Origin: Antiaris toxicaria
Lineage: Eukaryota > Streptophyta > Magnoliopsida > Rosales > Moraceae
NCBI GenBank assembly: GCA_035233585.1
Contig: CP141156.1
Span: 60,377,001-60,441,000, forward strand
Reading direction: 5' to 3'
Length of the DNA: 64,000 nucleotides
A program made the translations under genes and the position numbers. The notes under the pieces were generated by a model. The model was not told where the DNA came from. It made no database searches and worked only from the letters and a program-made list of their open reading frames with translations. Shown here piece after piece: positions 1 to 11,439 of this stretch. Position 1 is the stretch's first letter; the number at the start of each line of letters is the position of its first letter.

Positions 1-413
1 CATTAGAGTGATCATATGGTCCTTTACCGGAGTACCTGCCTTTTGCTTAGAGTTCATAATGCTGGTGATTGCAGATTGTCGAGCCAATTTTTCTTGGCCT
101 CCGAACATATCCTCCAGATTTTCCTTGATCTCCCTAGCAACTTGATAAGTCTCATGTTGCTTTTGTAAAGCACTCGTCATGCTAGCAAGAATGTAGTATC
201 GAGCTATCTCATTGGATTCTCTCCAATGAGTATAGGCAATCGGGATCTCCTCAAGCGGGTGTCAGGTTTGGGCCCAAGTGGGCATGGTTCGTTCAGCACG
301 AACTTGTGTTTCTCGCAACTAAGAACTACCAGTAGATTTCTTTTCCAGTCTTTATAATTATCGCCATTCAGCTTATTTTTAGTAAGTATTGAAATGAGGG
401 GTGTCAGTGACAT
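1..413 (-). pseudogene. Copia gag, N-terminal fragment with frameshift (element A)
   Basis: The start ATG lies at 413-411 and gives MSLTPLISIL, matching the MSPTPLISIL start of the intact copy K. About 50 codons follow in frame (NGDNYKDWKRNLL is recognisable). Near 255-260 one base is missing relative to K, shifting the frame just after the GPKPDT motif. Past the shift, gag-like sequence continues in the new frame to the window edge. In this family gag forms the capsid of the cytoplasmic virus-like particle. With the frameshift this copy cannot make full-length Gag. The remainder lies outside the window. Confidence 0.85.
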
Positions 414-2298
414 TTTGAACTGAAATAAAATTATACTAGACATTATTACAAAGCCCAAGCAAATATACAAATAATTCAAATAAAACATACAAGTATGTTC
501 GTACATGAAACTTGAAAAAACATGTAGCATTACAATGGTAATTCTCAGCACCTATTGTCCTAAGCCACCGAGGGGTGGTCATGAGACAAATAGCCAGAAC
601 ATGGACCCCTTCCAATTAATATATATTGCCTTAAATCCTCCAAGGTTAAGACATATAATAATAATCGCTTATTTTGGCTGCCAGTTTAGTTAACAGAGCT
701 TCTAGCAAAGGTTAATAACTAAACGAGTCTTGAGTGTATAACCATTGTTTACGTAGCCCGATCCACGTCCTACCAAGCCACTGAGGGGTGGTCATGAATA
801 GGATCATGCCCGAACACATTTTCCACATAGGAGATCCAACCTAGTATATCGACGGTGGTAAACACCTACCGAGGGGTGTGGTCAGGGAAGAACTGATGTG
901 AGACGTTACTATGCTTTCACATATGGATCAACAATGGAGGCCGTGGGTTTTGTTTGAAACCCTCTCCCGCTCAATATTTTGAAAAACATGCAAGTTTTGA
1001 TAAATATGTATGATCAATATAGTATGAGCAGCACTCACCTACCCTATATGACATGTTATCAAATATGCATATAAAACATCCATCAATACATATTTATACA
1101 TCCATGACTTATCACAGAAAAAATAATTGATAGAATAATAACCAAGCCATGGTTCCATCCTAGAATAAAGAAAATAAAGATTACAAAATCCCATCCAAAG
1201 CATTCTTTGGGTCTTGAATTTTGTTCCGTCTTCTTGTATCCATCTTTATGTAACCTCTCCATTTATTTCTCATCCCAAAAATCATTTAAATTTTAAATAC
1301 CAAAAATTTAAATTTCAAATTCAAATTTTAAACAATTTTAAATATCATATGTAATGATATGTAACTTCAAAAATTTTAAATTTTCAACTACATATTTTTA
1401 AACATGACTTAAAAATTAAATCTCAAATTTAAAAATCAAAATTTTTCGATTTTTGAATCATCAGCCCAACGGCCCTAAAGGCCGATAGCTACCGTGGGTA
1501 GCCCCCAGCCCCGGGGGGGCTAGCAGCCCACAGATGCAGGCCATGTGCAGCCATGCCAGGCTGTAGGCCAAGCTTGCAGCCACAGGCTACATGCCTGCGC
1601 TGGGCGCAGCAACCGCCAGGCTGCATGCGACAACCCAGGGCTGCATCCAGCCCTTGGGGGGCCACGACCACCCTCCGTTGCCGGCAGAGCCTGGGGCCAT
1701 GGGTGGTGTAGCCGTGGGCAGGGGCTGCAGCCCCACCACGGCTGGTGGTCCATCCCAAGGGGTCGATCCTCGATTTCCGTGTCATATTCCAATTTACCCA
1801 TTAGGATCTCCAGAATTAATTTGAATCCTAATTAAATTGGAATTTTCCACACAAATAAAATTTTAATCTTTAAATTAAATTTAACTTTTGGAAAAAATAA
1901 ATTACGGTCTTCAAACTTCAATCTCCTCCAAGAATAATTACATAAAATTTTCTAAATCATTTCCGGTGTACAAAAATTCTAATCATAATATTTCTAAGAG
2001 ACAAAAAATTAAAATTCATGGGAAAATTACATTGTTAATAAACCGCTCACATGGTTACATAAAAATTCCTAGATATAATTTTCTAAATTCTAAGGAACCA
2101 TAATCGGCATAAAATAAGCATGCTTATAATAATTCAAAAATTAAAATAATCACATACTTCGTACATAATACATGATAACAACATAAAGTAATCCTAGAAT
2201 GCTACTCTTTAAATATCAAATCCATACATAAATAAAAAGACTAATTAATTGTCTAATTTATGTACATGGCATAGTCATGAGATGGCTCTAATACCAAT
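414..2298 (-). other. Untranslated leader of copia element A
   Basis: This region lies between the primer binding site and the gag ATG and has no credible gene. It is homologous to the leaders of C and K. It holds a GC-rich block (about 1465-1760) with many CTGCAG-type palindromic words, flanked by very AT-rich sequence. It also holds three copies of a CCACC-CCTC-GGTGG-like hairpin motif, seen on the plus strand near 568, 778 and 867. The sequence just upstream of the ATG reads TTTTATTTCAG on the minus strand and resembles a splice acceptor. Confidence 0.75.
2284..2296 (-). promoter_or_regulatory. Primer binding site (tRNA-iMet type) of element A
   Basis: The minus strand reads TGGTATTAGAGCC two bases inside the LTR end. 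This is the usual plant copia primer site TGGTATCAGAGCC with one mismatch. It fixes the orientation of A and identifies 2299-4741 as its 5' LTR. Confidence 0.85.
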
Positions 2299-4741
2299 TG
2301 TAGGATTAAAATCGGTGAAAATGCATCAGAGTGGCGCAGCGAAACAATAAAAATTTTTCAAGATCGTTAAATATCTGATGATGCCATATACAATACACTA
2401 ACAATAATTTAAACTCATACCTCAGAGGGTGCCAATCTGTAGGAGGAGAATGATTGGAGGGCTTCAACCAATTAGCCTTCTCTACTATTCTCCAATTCCC
2501 GAATAGCTGAGTGTGTGGGCACTCTGAACCTCGATCGGTATGCTAACACTGCTAGTCTTCTTCTGACCACCCAGATCTCTAAAGAACTTATTGTCACGGT
2601 GAGTTATGCAACAATAAGCCTGCTCACCTGAGAGTTTGTGGTCTGAGAGAACTGGAGTGGCAGGACCTCTATTATAGACTTGCATGAGCTGATCCTCTGA
2701 ATTCGAATTGGATTAGAAGAAGATTTTCTCCCTTATCCACTCACAAAAATATGAAATTAACAAGGCCAAAATCAAGGGTAAATTCAGCCATCTTTTGGGA
2801 TTTTACAATCCAAATTCAAATAAGATTTTAACTTGAATTTTATCTCCTCATTTATCCATAATAACTGAATTTCCTTAGTGCCAAAATCATGACTAGATTC
2901 GGCCATTAAAAGTGAGGAGAATCAAAATCCAAATAGGATTTTCTAGCTTGAATTTAATCTCATCCTTGTCCACAAATAACCGAAAAATGTCCTTGGATTT
3001 ATCCAATAATTTTTGTCCACTTTAGGTAGGGAGAGAATCAAAATTCAACTAGGATTTTCTTGCTTGAATTTCCCTTGAACCTTATCCACAAAAACCAAAA
3101 ATATGTTGGAGGATTTTCCTCAACAAAAATTCGGCCACTTTTGTTAGAATTAGGATTCAAAATTCAAGTAGGATTCAAACAAGATTTTCCTCTCCTTTAT
3201 CCGAATTAAAACTGAATTTTCTCTTGTGGATAATCCACAAAAAATTCGAATCCTATATAGATTGTGATTCAAAATTTGAATTTCAAATTTCAAAGTTCAA
3301 AGTTCAAATTCAAATTTCAAATTTAAATTTCGAATTCAAATTCCAAATTCAAATTTCAAATCCAAATGTGCAATTTGAATTTCAAATTTAAATTTAAATT
3401 TCAAATTTCAAATTTCAAAATTCAAATTTCAAATTTCAAAATCCACAAAAGTTGTATTTCAAATTTTTGTTCTCATGGATAATTTTCTACAACTCCAATC
3501 TAATCTCAAATAAAATCATGGCAACTTTATTTGGAGTTCGAATAATTGTGTACTCTATTATCCAAAACAAAATATGAATTCAACCGGAGAGAATCTTGTC
3601 CACCATCCTAATCCTATGTCAACACCATCCATGCATAATCAATTCGCCAATAAGCATACACAAATCAATTTGCCAACCGTTAAGGAATTATGTGGAGTTA
3701 ATAGAGGAACCAATTTGACATATATGATTGGACTCCTGTGAATCCATATGATCATCATTCTATATCAAACAACTCAATCATATGATCATTAATTTCAGAG
3801 TCACGCCACTATAAACCTGAAACTAAACTCCCAATTATATACCGTATTACGAAAGCCTGTGACAAGCTAATGTCCAATGACCTTGTCATGTATGCAAAAC
3901 CTTCATATGATATGCATGATCAGCCTTAGGCCAAAGTCTGTTTAATCCTACTGATCAGGCTATCTTAAAGTTCCATTATACTACCGAATAAGAAAATGAT
4001 TATTCACCATGTGTGAATAAGAAGTCATCCACCCTGTAGACGACCCAAGGCCTTGTCCATTTTCACATCCAGTATAATGTCTTTAAGAGGATACCTTTAA
4101 CTCCTTAGAGCTATGATTCTAATATCTGTAAACAAACCCTTCATCGTATACAAGTCATGCACCCAACGAACCGGTCTATAAGCTTACTACCTCTGAGACG
4201 CTTTAGCCATTGGAACACCCAAGTACACAAGTCATATACATGAAGTAGTTCATTTACTCAGGATTAAGGTTATTGCATAATGAACGTCGAAAAAGCAGAT
4301 TGATCCATTCATAGCGAACTACGTAGATCAATCACACTTTAGTCTCGATCTAATATGTCACCACCAAGCAACATATCTATATCTCTACTTGGGAGTCTAT
4401 GCTCCGGACAGTCAAGACAAACAGTCCCCACCATGGCTTTAGACAACATAATAGTCTTAACATGAGTTAGATGCTCGGTCTAACCCCATAGACTACAGAC
4501 CTTAGTTTAGACCACTTACTTTAGAACATTGTCTTCTTACATACAAAAATCCATTGCATGCAACGTTCTAACAATTTTAACACAAGCAGTCATCGAGCCA
4601 TATTTGCTTACATTTACTTTAACATGTAAATAGAATAAAGACAAACAGCAATGCAATAAATAACCTCTATATTTTAATTTTATTATCCAGTTCAAAATAA
4701 ATACATAAAAATATCTCTAATGCTTAGGGCATTTCCTAACA
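2299..4741 (-). repeat. 5' LTR of copia element A (2443 bp)
   Basis: On the plus strand it starts TGTAGG and ends CTAACA, the reverse complement of the TGTTAG...CCTACA LTRs of C and K. It is collinear with those LTRs, including the AT-rich CAAATTTCAAATT tract at about 3265-3445. The TATA region (about 2670-2678) has changed to TATAATAG, so promoter strength may be reduced. Many scattered differences from K mark it as an older copy. Confidence 0.92.
3265..3445 (-). repeat. AT-rich GAATTTGAAATTT simple repeat inside LTR A
   Basis: Degenerate tandem run of AAATTT/GAATTT words, here as the reverse complement. The same tract occurs at the same place in every copia LTR of the window, at different lengths. 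Confidence 0.85.
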
Positions 4742-4957
4742 TATATGACTGTATCGAAAGGCTATTTTGAGAAAAAGCCATCGAGTTGATGTGTATATGA
4801 AAATTATGAAATGAAATGATATAAAATTTTGATATGTTAAAATGATGAGATGTTTGAAATTATATGATGATCGAAACTATTTTTAGTTATATTGTAATAA
4901 TATGTTTGTCGAAAATCTAACGATTGATTTTCATGCGATTATAGGAAGTAGAAAAAG
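4742..4957 (+). other. AT-rich leader remnant of gypsy element B
   Basis: AT-rich non-coding sequence between the end of copia A and the first recognisable gag codons of B. No primer site or LTR end is visible because A occupies the left side. Confidence 0.5.
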
Positions 4958-5182
4958 ATGGTGAACATGCGTAATCTAAGGAATATGAGAGAGCTTCATA
5001 TCCTTTTAGAAAGGGTTGATGAACTACAAGCCCTTGTAGAAGCTCAGATGAAAGAGAATGCTGAGCTAAGGCAAAGATTAGAGCAGATGGAACAGAGACA
5101 AGGCCAAGAAAAAGGCCAAAGCTCACAAATGGCTGCACCTGAATAAGTAATGCCGCCAGTTATGCCCGAGGCAGGAATAGAA
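4958..5182 (+). pseudogene. Gypsy gag N-terminus with coiled coil (element B), broken by element C
   Basis: An ATG at 4958 opens 62 codons rich in Leu and Glu (ELHILLERVDELQALVEAQM) with heptad spacing typical of the coiled coil that begins some plant Ty3/gypsy Gag proteins. A TAA at 5144-5146 stops it; a single C-to-T change from CAA could explain that stop. The same frame continues with PPVMPEAGIE up to the copia insertion at 5182 and resumes at 30863 with a proline/glutamine-rich linker. Gag would form the particle shell. The frame assignment rests on continuity across the insertion site. Confidence 0.7.
5178..5182 (+). repeat. Target site duplication TAGAA, left copy (element C)
   Basis: TAGAA directly precedes the TGTTAG start of the C 5' LTR and is repeated at 30863-30867 directly after the CCTACA end of the 3' LTR, 25.7 kb away. 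Confidence 0.93.
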
Positions 5183-5899
5183 TGTTAGGAAATGCCCTAA
5201 GTATTAGAGACATTTTGATGTATTCATTTTGAACTGGATAATAAAATTATACTTAGAGGTTATTCATTACATTGCTATCTGTCCTCATCTTATTTACATG
5301 TTAAAGTAAATGTAAGCAAATATGGCTCACTGACTGCTTGTGTTAAAACTGTTAGAACGTTGCATGCAATGGATTTTTGTATGCGAGAAGACAATGTTCT
5401 AAAGTTAGCCGTCTAAACTATGGTCTGTAGTCTATGGGGTTAGACCGAGCATCTAACTCATGTTAAGACTATTATGTTGTCTAAAGCCTTGGAGGGGACG
5501 GTCTGTCTTGACTGTCTGGAGCTGGACTCCCAAGTAGAGACATGGATATGTTGCTTGGTGGTGACATATTAGACCGGGACTAAAGCGTGATTGATCTACG
5601 TAGTCCGCTATGAGTGGATCAATCTGCTTTTGACGTTTATTGTGCAATAACCTTAATCCTGAGTAAATGAACTACTTCATGTATATGACTTGTGTACTTT
5701 GATGTTCCAATGGCTAAAGCGTCTCAGAGGTAGTAAGCTTATAGACCGGTTCGTTGGGTGCATGACTTGTATACGATGAAGGGTTTGTTTGCAGATATCG
5801 GAATCATAGCTCTGAGGAGTTAAAGGTATCCTCTTAAAGGCATTATACTGAATGTGAAAATGGACAAGGCCTTGGGTCGTCTGCTGGGCGGATGACTTC

Positions 5900-5920
5900 T
5901 TATTCACATATGGTGAATAA
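5900..5920. repeat. Short inverted repeat in copia LTR
   Basis: TTATTCAC and GTGAATAA form perfect 8-bp arms around ATATG. The same palindrome recurs in the other copia LTRs (about 29101-29121 and 54450-54470, for example), so it is conserved within the family and may bind a factor or fold in RNA. Function is unknown. Confidence 0.6.
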
Positions 5921-6479
5921 TCATTTTCTTGATTCGGTAGTATAATGGAACTTTAAGATAGCCTGATCAGTAGGATTAAACGGACTTTGACCTAAGGCTG
6001 ATCATGGATATCATATGAGGGTTTTGCATATATGACAAGGTCATTGGATGGTAGCTCGTCACAGGCTTACGTAATACGGTATATAATTGGGAGTTCACTT
6101 TCAGGTTTATAGTGGTGTGACTCTGAAATTAGTGATCAAATGATTGAGTTGTTCGGTACAGAATGATGATCATATGGAATCACGGGAGCCCGATTATATA
6201 TGTCCAATCAGTCCCTCTACTAGCTCCACATAATTCCTTAACGTTTGGCAAATTGATTTGTGTATGCTATTGGCTAGTTTATTATGCATGGATGGTGATG
6301 ACACAGGATTAGGATGGTAGACAAGATTCTCTCCGGTTGGATTCAGATTTTGTTTTGGATAATAGAGTACACAATTATTCGAACTCCAAATAAAGTTGCC
6401 ATGATTTTATTTGAGATTGGATTGGAGTTGTAGAAAATTATCCATGAGAACAAGAATATGAAACACAACCATTTTGTGG

Positions 6480-6560
6480 AATTTGAAATTTGAATTTTGA
6501 AATTTGAAATTTGAATTTTGAAATTTGAAATTTGAATTTTGAATTTGAAATTTGAATTTG

Positions 6561-6592
<32 letters not shown>

Positions 6593-6600
6593 AAATTTGA

Positions 6601-6636
<36 letters not shown>

Positions 6637-6655
6637 TTGAAATTCAAATTTTGAA
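6480..6655 (+). repeat. AT-rich GAATTTGAAATTT tract in C 5' LTR
   Basis: Degenerate repeat of GAAATTT and GAATTT words with no other structure. It is shorter here than in the 3' LTR of the same element (29680-29886), which accounts for much of the 35-bp length difference between the two LTRs. Confidence 0.88.
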
Positions 6656-7247
6656 TCACAGTCCAAGTAGGATTCGAATTTGTTGTGGAAAATCCACAAG
6701 GTTTGAAATTCGAATTTGAGTTGGATTTGGAAAGGATAATCTTGTTAGAATCATACTTGAATTTTGAATCCGAATCCCAACAAAAGTGGGCGAATTTTTT
6801 GAGGATAATCCTCAATGGAACATTCGGTTTTTGTGGATAAGATTCAAGGGAAAATTCAAGTTTCAATCCTAGTTGAATTTGGATTCTCTCCTTCCCTAAA
6901 AGTGGCCGAAATTTTGGAGCCTAAATCCTAGGAAATTCGGTTATTTTTGGATAAGGTTGAGATGAGATTTAGCTTGAAAAATCCTAGTGGAATTTTGATT
7001 CTTCCTTATCCTAAAAGTGGCCGAAAATTTGGAGAAGATTTTCTCCTAAAGATTTCGGATTTTTTGGTTGAAAAAGGGAGATAAAATTCTAGTTAAAATC
7101 TTGTTTAGATTTGATTGGATTTATCCTAGGAAAACCGAATTTAATTGTGGAGATTCTCCCTTGGAAAATTCGGATTTTTTGGTTTGGATAAGGGAGAAAA
7201 TCTTTTCCTAGTCCAATTCGAATTCAGAGAATCACCTCATGCAGGTC

Positions 7248-7338
7248 TATAAATAGAGGTCCTGCCACTCCAGTTCTCTCAGACCACAGACTCTCAGGTG
7301 AGCAGGCTTATTGTTGCACAGCTCATCGTGACAATAAA
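7248..7338 (+). promoter_or_regulatory. LTR core promoter and poly(A) signal (element C 5' LTR)
   Basis: TATAAATA lies at 7248-7255 in a CTATAAATAGAGG context, and AATAAA at 7333-7338. A TATA box about 80 bp before a polyadenylation signal is the usual layout of a plant LTR, with transcription starting near 7280 and the R region covering the AATAAA. The same pair is at 30484/30569 in the 3' LTR and at 55848/55933 in element K. Confidence 0.75.
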
Positions 7339-7628
7339 GTTCTTTAGAGATCTGGGTGGTCGGAAGAAGACTAGCAGTGCTAGCATACCGATCGAGGTTC
7401 AGAGTGCCCACACACTCAGCCATTCGGGAATTGGAGAATAGTAGAGAAGGCTAGTTGGTTGAAGCCTCCGGTCATTCTCCTCCTGCATATTGGCGTCCTT
7501 GAGGTATGAGTTTTAATTGTTGTTGATTTATTGTATATGGCATCATGAGATATTTAACGATCCAAAAAAATTTTTATTGTTCCGCTGCGCCACTCTGATA
7601 CGTTATTATCGGTTTATTTTCCTACAAT

Positions 7629-7641
7629 TGGTATCAGAGTC
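7629..7641 (+). promoter_or_regulatory. Primer binding site (tRNA-iMet type) of element C
   Basis: TGGTATCAGAGTC lies two bases after the LTR end. It matches the usual plant primer site TGGTATCAGAGCC except for one C-to-T change near its end; K keeps the consensus. Confidence 0.88.
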
Positions 7642-9238
7642 ATCTCATAACTATGCCATGTACATAAATTAGACAATTACTTAGTCTTTTTATTTATGTA
7701 TGGATTTGATATTTAGAGAGTGGCATTCTAGGGTTCCTTTATGTTGTTATCATGTATTATGTATAAAGTATGTAGTTATTTTAATTTTTTTTGAATTATT
7801 ATAAGCATGCTTGTTTATACCGGTTATGGTTCCTTAGAATTTAGAAAAATTGTATCTAGGAATTTTTTATGTAACCATGGGAGCAGTTTATTAACACTGT
7901 AATTTTTCCATGGATTTTAATTTTTGTCTCTTAGAATTTTTATGGATAGAATTTTGTACACCGGAAACGGTATAGGAATTTTTTATGTAATTATTCTTGG
8001 AGGAGATTGAAAATTGAAGACCGTAATTTATTTTTCCCAAAAGTTAAATTTAATTTAAAGGTTGAAATTTTGATTGTGTGGAAAATTTCAATTTAATTGG
8101 GATTCAAATTAATTTTTGGAGATCCTAAAAGATAAATTGGAATATGGCACGAAAATCGAGACACGACCCCTGGGGATAGCCCGACGGGCCTTGGTGGGGC
8201 TGCAGCCCCTGCCCTCAGGCAGGATGGGGCTGCGGCAGCCCCTATGCAGGCAAGCATCACCCACGGCCGCAGGCTTGGCCTGCAGCCGAGGGTGACGCAG
8301 CCTGCCCAAGGCTGGCCGCAGCCTGGGCGTGCAGCCACTGGCTGCAGGCGCTGCCTGCAGCCTGCCGGCTGCTGCGCCCAGCCTGGGCATGCAGCCTGGT
8401 GCTGCAGGCTTGGCCTGCAGCCCGGCAGGCTGCACATGGGGCAGCCGTGGGCTGCCAGCCCCTCCGGGGTTGGTGGCTGCCCACGGCGGCTGCCGCCTAC
8501 GGGGACGGCGGTCCGACGGTCCAAAATCAGAAAATTTTGATTTTTAAATTTGAGATTTAATTTTAAATCATGTTTAAAAATATGTAATTAAAAATTTGAA
8601 ATTTTTTTTTACATATTATTACACATGATGTTTTAAATTGTTTAAAATTTGAATTGGAAATTTAAATTTTGAAATTCGAATTTGGAATTGAAATTTGAAA
8701 TTTAAATTTTTGGAGATTTAAATATTAAATAATTCTTGGGATGAGAAATAAATGAAGAGGCTACATAAAGATGGATGCAAGAAGACAGAACAAAATTCAA
8801 GACCCAAAGAATGCTTTGGATGGAATTTTGTAATCTTTATTTTCTTTGTTCTAGGATGGAACCATGGCTTGGTGATTCTGTCAATTATTTTTCTGTGATA
8901 TGTCATGGATGTATAAATATGTATTGATGGATGTTTTGTATGCATATTTGATAACAAGTCATATAGGATAGGTGAGTGCCGCTCATACTATATTGATCAT
9001 ACATAATTTGTCAAAACTTGCATGTTTTTCAAAATATTGAGTGGGAGAGGGTTTCAAACAAAACCAACGGCCTCCATTGTTGATCCATATGTGAAAGCAT
9101 GGTAACGCCTCGCGTCAGTTCTGACCTGACCACACCCCTCGGTAGGTGTTTACCGCCGCCGGTATACTAGATTGGATCTCCTATGTGGAAAACGTGTTCG
9201 GGTGCGATCCTATTCATGACCACCCCTTGGTGGCTTGG
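7642..9238 (+). other. Leader of copia element C, first part
   Basis: Non-coding leader, homologous to 56241-57837 of K. At about 8165-8520 lies a strongly GC-rich block full of CTGCAG/GCCTGCAGGC-type palindromes, in sharp contrast to the AT-rich flanks. Reading frames in both strands there are alanine- and proline-rich artefacts of composition. The hairpin motif CCACCCC-TTGGTGG ends at the insertion point of element D (9238). Confidence 0.8.
9234..9238 (+). repeat. Target site duplication CTTGG, left copy (element D)
   Basis: CTTGG at 9234-9238 is repeated at 24027-24031. The uninterrupted site in element K (about 57831-57840) has it once, which proves the insertion. Confidence 0.95.
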
Positions 9239-11439
9239 TGTGACGCCCCGTGCCCTCAGCGGCCCGGACCGTCACTGAAAACTCTTATTACTTGCTTCTT
9301 TAACTTTTACTTATACTTCTTCTTTAAAACCGATACTTAAACTTGCCGAATTTAATACCATAAATTTAGAGGGAATTTTTTTTTTTTATATACACGTACG
9401 TATTTACTATTCACGTATGCATACTATTAAAATGCGGAATTTGAAAAACATAAGGATTTCAATTATACATACATAATTATATACTTGTTTAGCTGATTAC
9501 TATTCACCAGATACTATTTAAATATACTACTCGTACATATACTGTTTAACATTTACTATTCAAAATACTATTTAACTGTCACCATTCAAAATATTATTTA
9601 CTCATACTGTGCGGAAGAATACTCGCGGTGTATCCATAACCTCATCCTCACATCCACCTCCGCCATCATCATCGTCCCTTGATGTTTACGCTATAGGATG
9701 CTTACCTACAGCATGAACACACTCCGTGAGCTTTACGCCCAGTAAGTACAACATGTTAACCGCAAAACATGTTTAAAACATAGCACATACGTAAAATCAT
9801 AGGCATGACATATATCACTTAATAAATCATATATCATATAAGCATATCACATATCAGCTCACATATCATGTCATCACATAACATGTCATAACACTGAATA
9901 TAAAACTTCACATACTTTATGCATGACAGAAGCATCGTGTACTGTATGCACTCTACTGAAAAAGAAAGCATAGCGAACTATAACTAATGCATGATCCGGT
10001 TATGTTCATTTATGCTTCAAACTTTTCTTTTCTTTTCTTGTCTATTTAGGGCCCATGTGTCAGTACCGTGTGCGCGCAGACCAACGGTAACGCCCGAGGT
10101 CAACTAATGCCGAAGAGCCATTAACTGATGCTCAACTTGTGGCCTGAACTTTCTTTAACTGGAAACCCCTTCGACTGAAGGAGCCGGTACGACACACCTA
10201 TTTATTTCCATCTTGTTTAACTGTTCTAGCCATACGCTTCTCTAAGCTGTCCCCAATCCTACGCGGTAGGGATCTATGGCTTCTATCTTGTTCTTTCATC
10301 AATCTACTCGATTGTGAAGCTATGTGCTCTTATGTATGCTGTGCAGCATCGTGTGCGAGCTACATACTTAAAATACTGGAAAAGCATCATTTTAAATTCA
10401 TTTTATCCATGCTGTAGGCGGAGTTGTACTTACCTGTCAGCAGACAGTTTATACTCTCGCCTTCGTCACAATACAGGTACCTCCCTGTAATCATAATGCA
10501 TTTACATTAACATTCACTCTTAGGTCACCGTGGTCATTAGTGACTAATAAAAATTCTCGTTATGTGGTACCGATCCTTGTCGGTACTAATTGCCCTCTTC
10601 TTAAGAATTTAATTTTCTAATCATTGTTAATTAATTTATTTACCCAATAAATTAATTAACATCGCTCTTAGGTCACTCCATCGTTAGGAACTAATAAACT
10701 TATCGTTGTGTGGTACTGATGCCTATCGGTACCCGACTGCTCTACTTTGGGAAATTTGATATCTAATTTTTTTTTTTAATCGTGCTTGATTAATTTGTCT
10801 ACTTGACAAATTAATCACTGTCTCTCACTATCCCATTCCGACTTGGTCCTTGACTGGCTAACCAACCAGTCAACTGACTGAATACCTCTCGTATGACCAT
10901 TTAGCCTGTCGGGTTACCGTTACCGATGTAATCGCCCCAAATTTTATACTTCGACCGCACCCGTCCCTCGGGTGGTACTATTCTGACATAGGGGTCGTTT
11001 TCTTACATTACGAAATTTCTAATGGGGCGGTTCACTAATCCTCACAACGTCCGTCCTTCTTTCCCGGACCTAGGTCATCGAGGGAGCTCGGGTTTCCATC
11101 CCGATCACATTTTCAGCCCTCGTTTCCTAAAATACCCCTTTGTGCCGTTTTAGAAATTTCGGCAGCATTTCCGCTTAATTTTTAGGTTTCCGGCGTTTAG
11201 GAAACGCCTCAAAACCATCTAACCTATTCTAACCTGCCACGTACTAAACCAGAGGCCTAATTTTTACGTAAAAGCTCCGCTTTTTACGTAAAAATATTCA
11301 CATTTTCTCACATTCTCTTTTTCGATATTTCACCCTTTTTTTCTTACAATTCCTCAAGTCATTAAACCATAATTAATACATAATTATTTCCAATATTAAA
11401 TTGAGGAATAAATAGATCAACACTACTACCAAAATCGTT

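Larger units (their letters stand above)
1..4741 (-). mobile_element. Element A: Ty1/copia LTR retrotransposon, 5' part, cut by the window edge
   Basis: Read on the minus strand, this segment runs LTR (4741 to 2299), primer binding site, untranslated leader, then the start of gag, which leaves the window at base 1. Leader and gag closely match elements C and K, so it belongs to the same copia family. The right end, TG...CA of the LTR, abuts gypsy element B at 4742. The expected partner of a target duplication (candidate 4742-4746, TATAT) lies outside the window. Divergence from K and a frameshift in gag show it is older than K and not autonomous. Confidence 0.9.
5183..7626 (+). repeat. 5' LTR of copia element C (2444 bp)
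   Basis: Starts TGTTAGG, ends CCTACA, and is followed two bases later by the tRNA-Met primer site. It carries a TATA box at 7248 and AATAAA at 7333. It is collinear with 28384-30862, 53736-56225 and 62189-64000. No gene lies inside; apparent reading frames in the AAATTT tract and conserved blocks are by-products of the repeat. Confidence 0.95.

Noticed and set aside
2284..2296. tRNA-like match near LTR ends as a tRNA gene
   Set aside because: Only 12-13 bases complementary to a tRNA 3' end are present, which is a primer binding site.
5677..5907. A 76-codon frame repeated in several copia LTRs as a possible conserved small gene
   Set aside because: It lies antisense in the LTR and is conserved only because the LTRs are recent copies.
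6343..6866. Reading frames giving FKFQISNSN-rich proteins in each copia LTR
   Set aside because: They are translations of the GAATTTGAAATTT simple repeat, vary with tract length, and lie inside LTR U3.
8093..8547. Ala/Pro/Cys-rich frames on both strands in the GC-rich leader block (also 1489-1835 and 56714-57161)
   Set aside because: Several overlapping frames are open at once because the block lacks AT-rich stops; no conserved start or domain.
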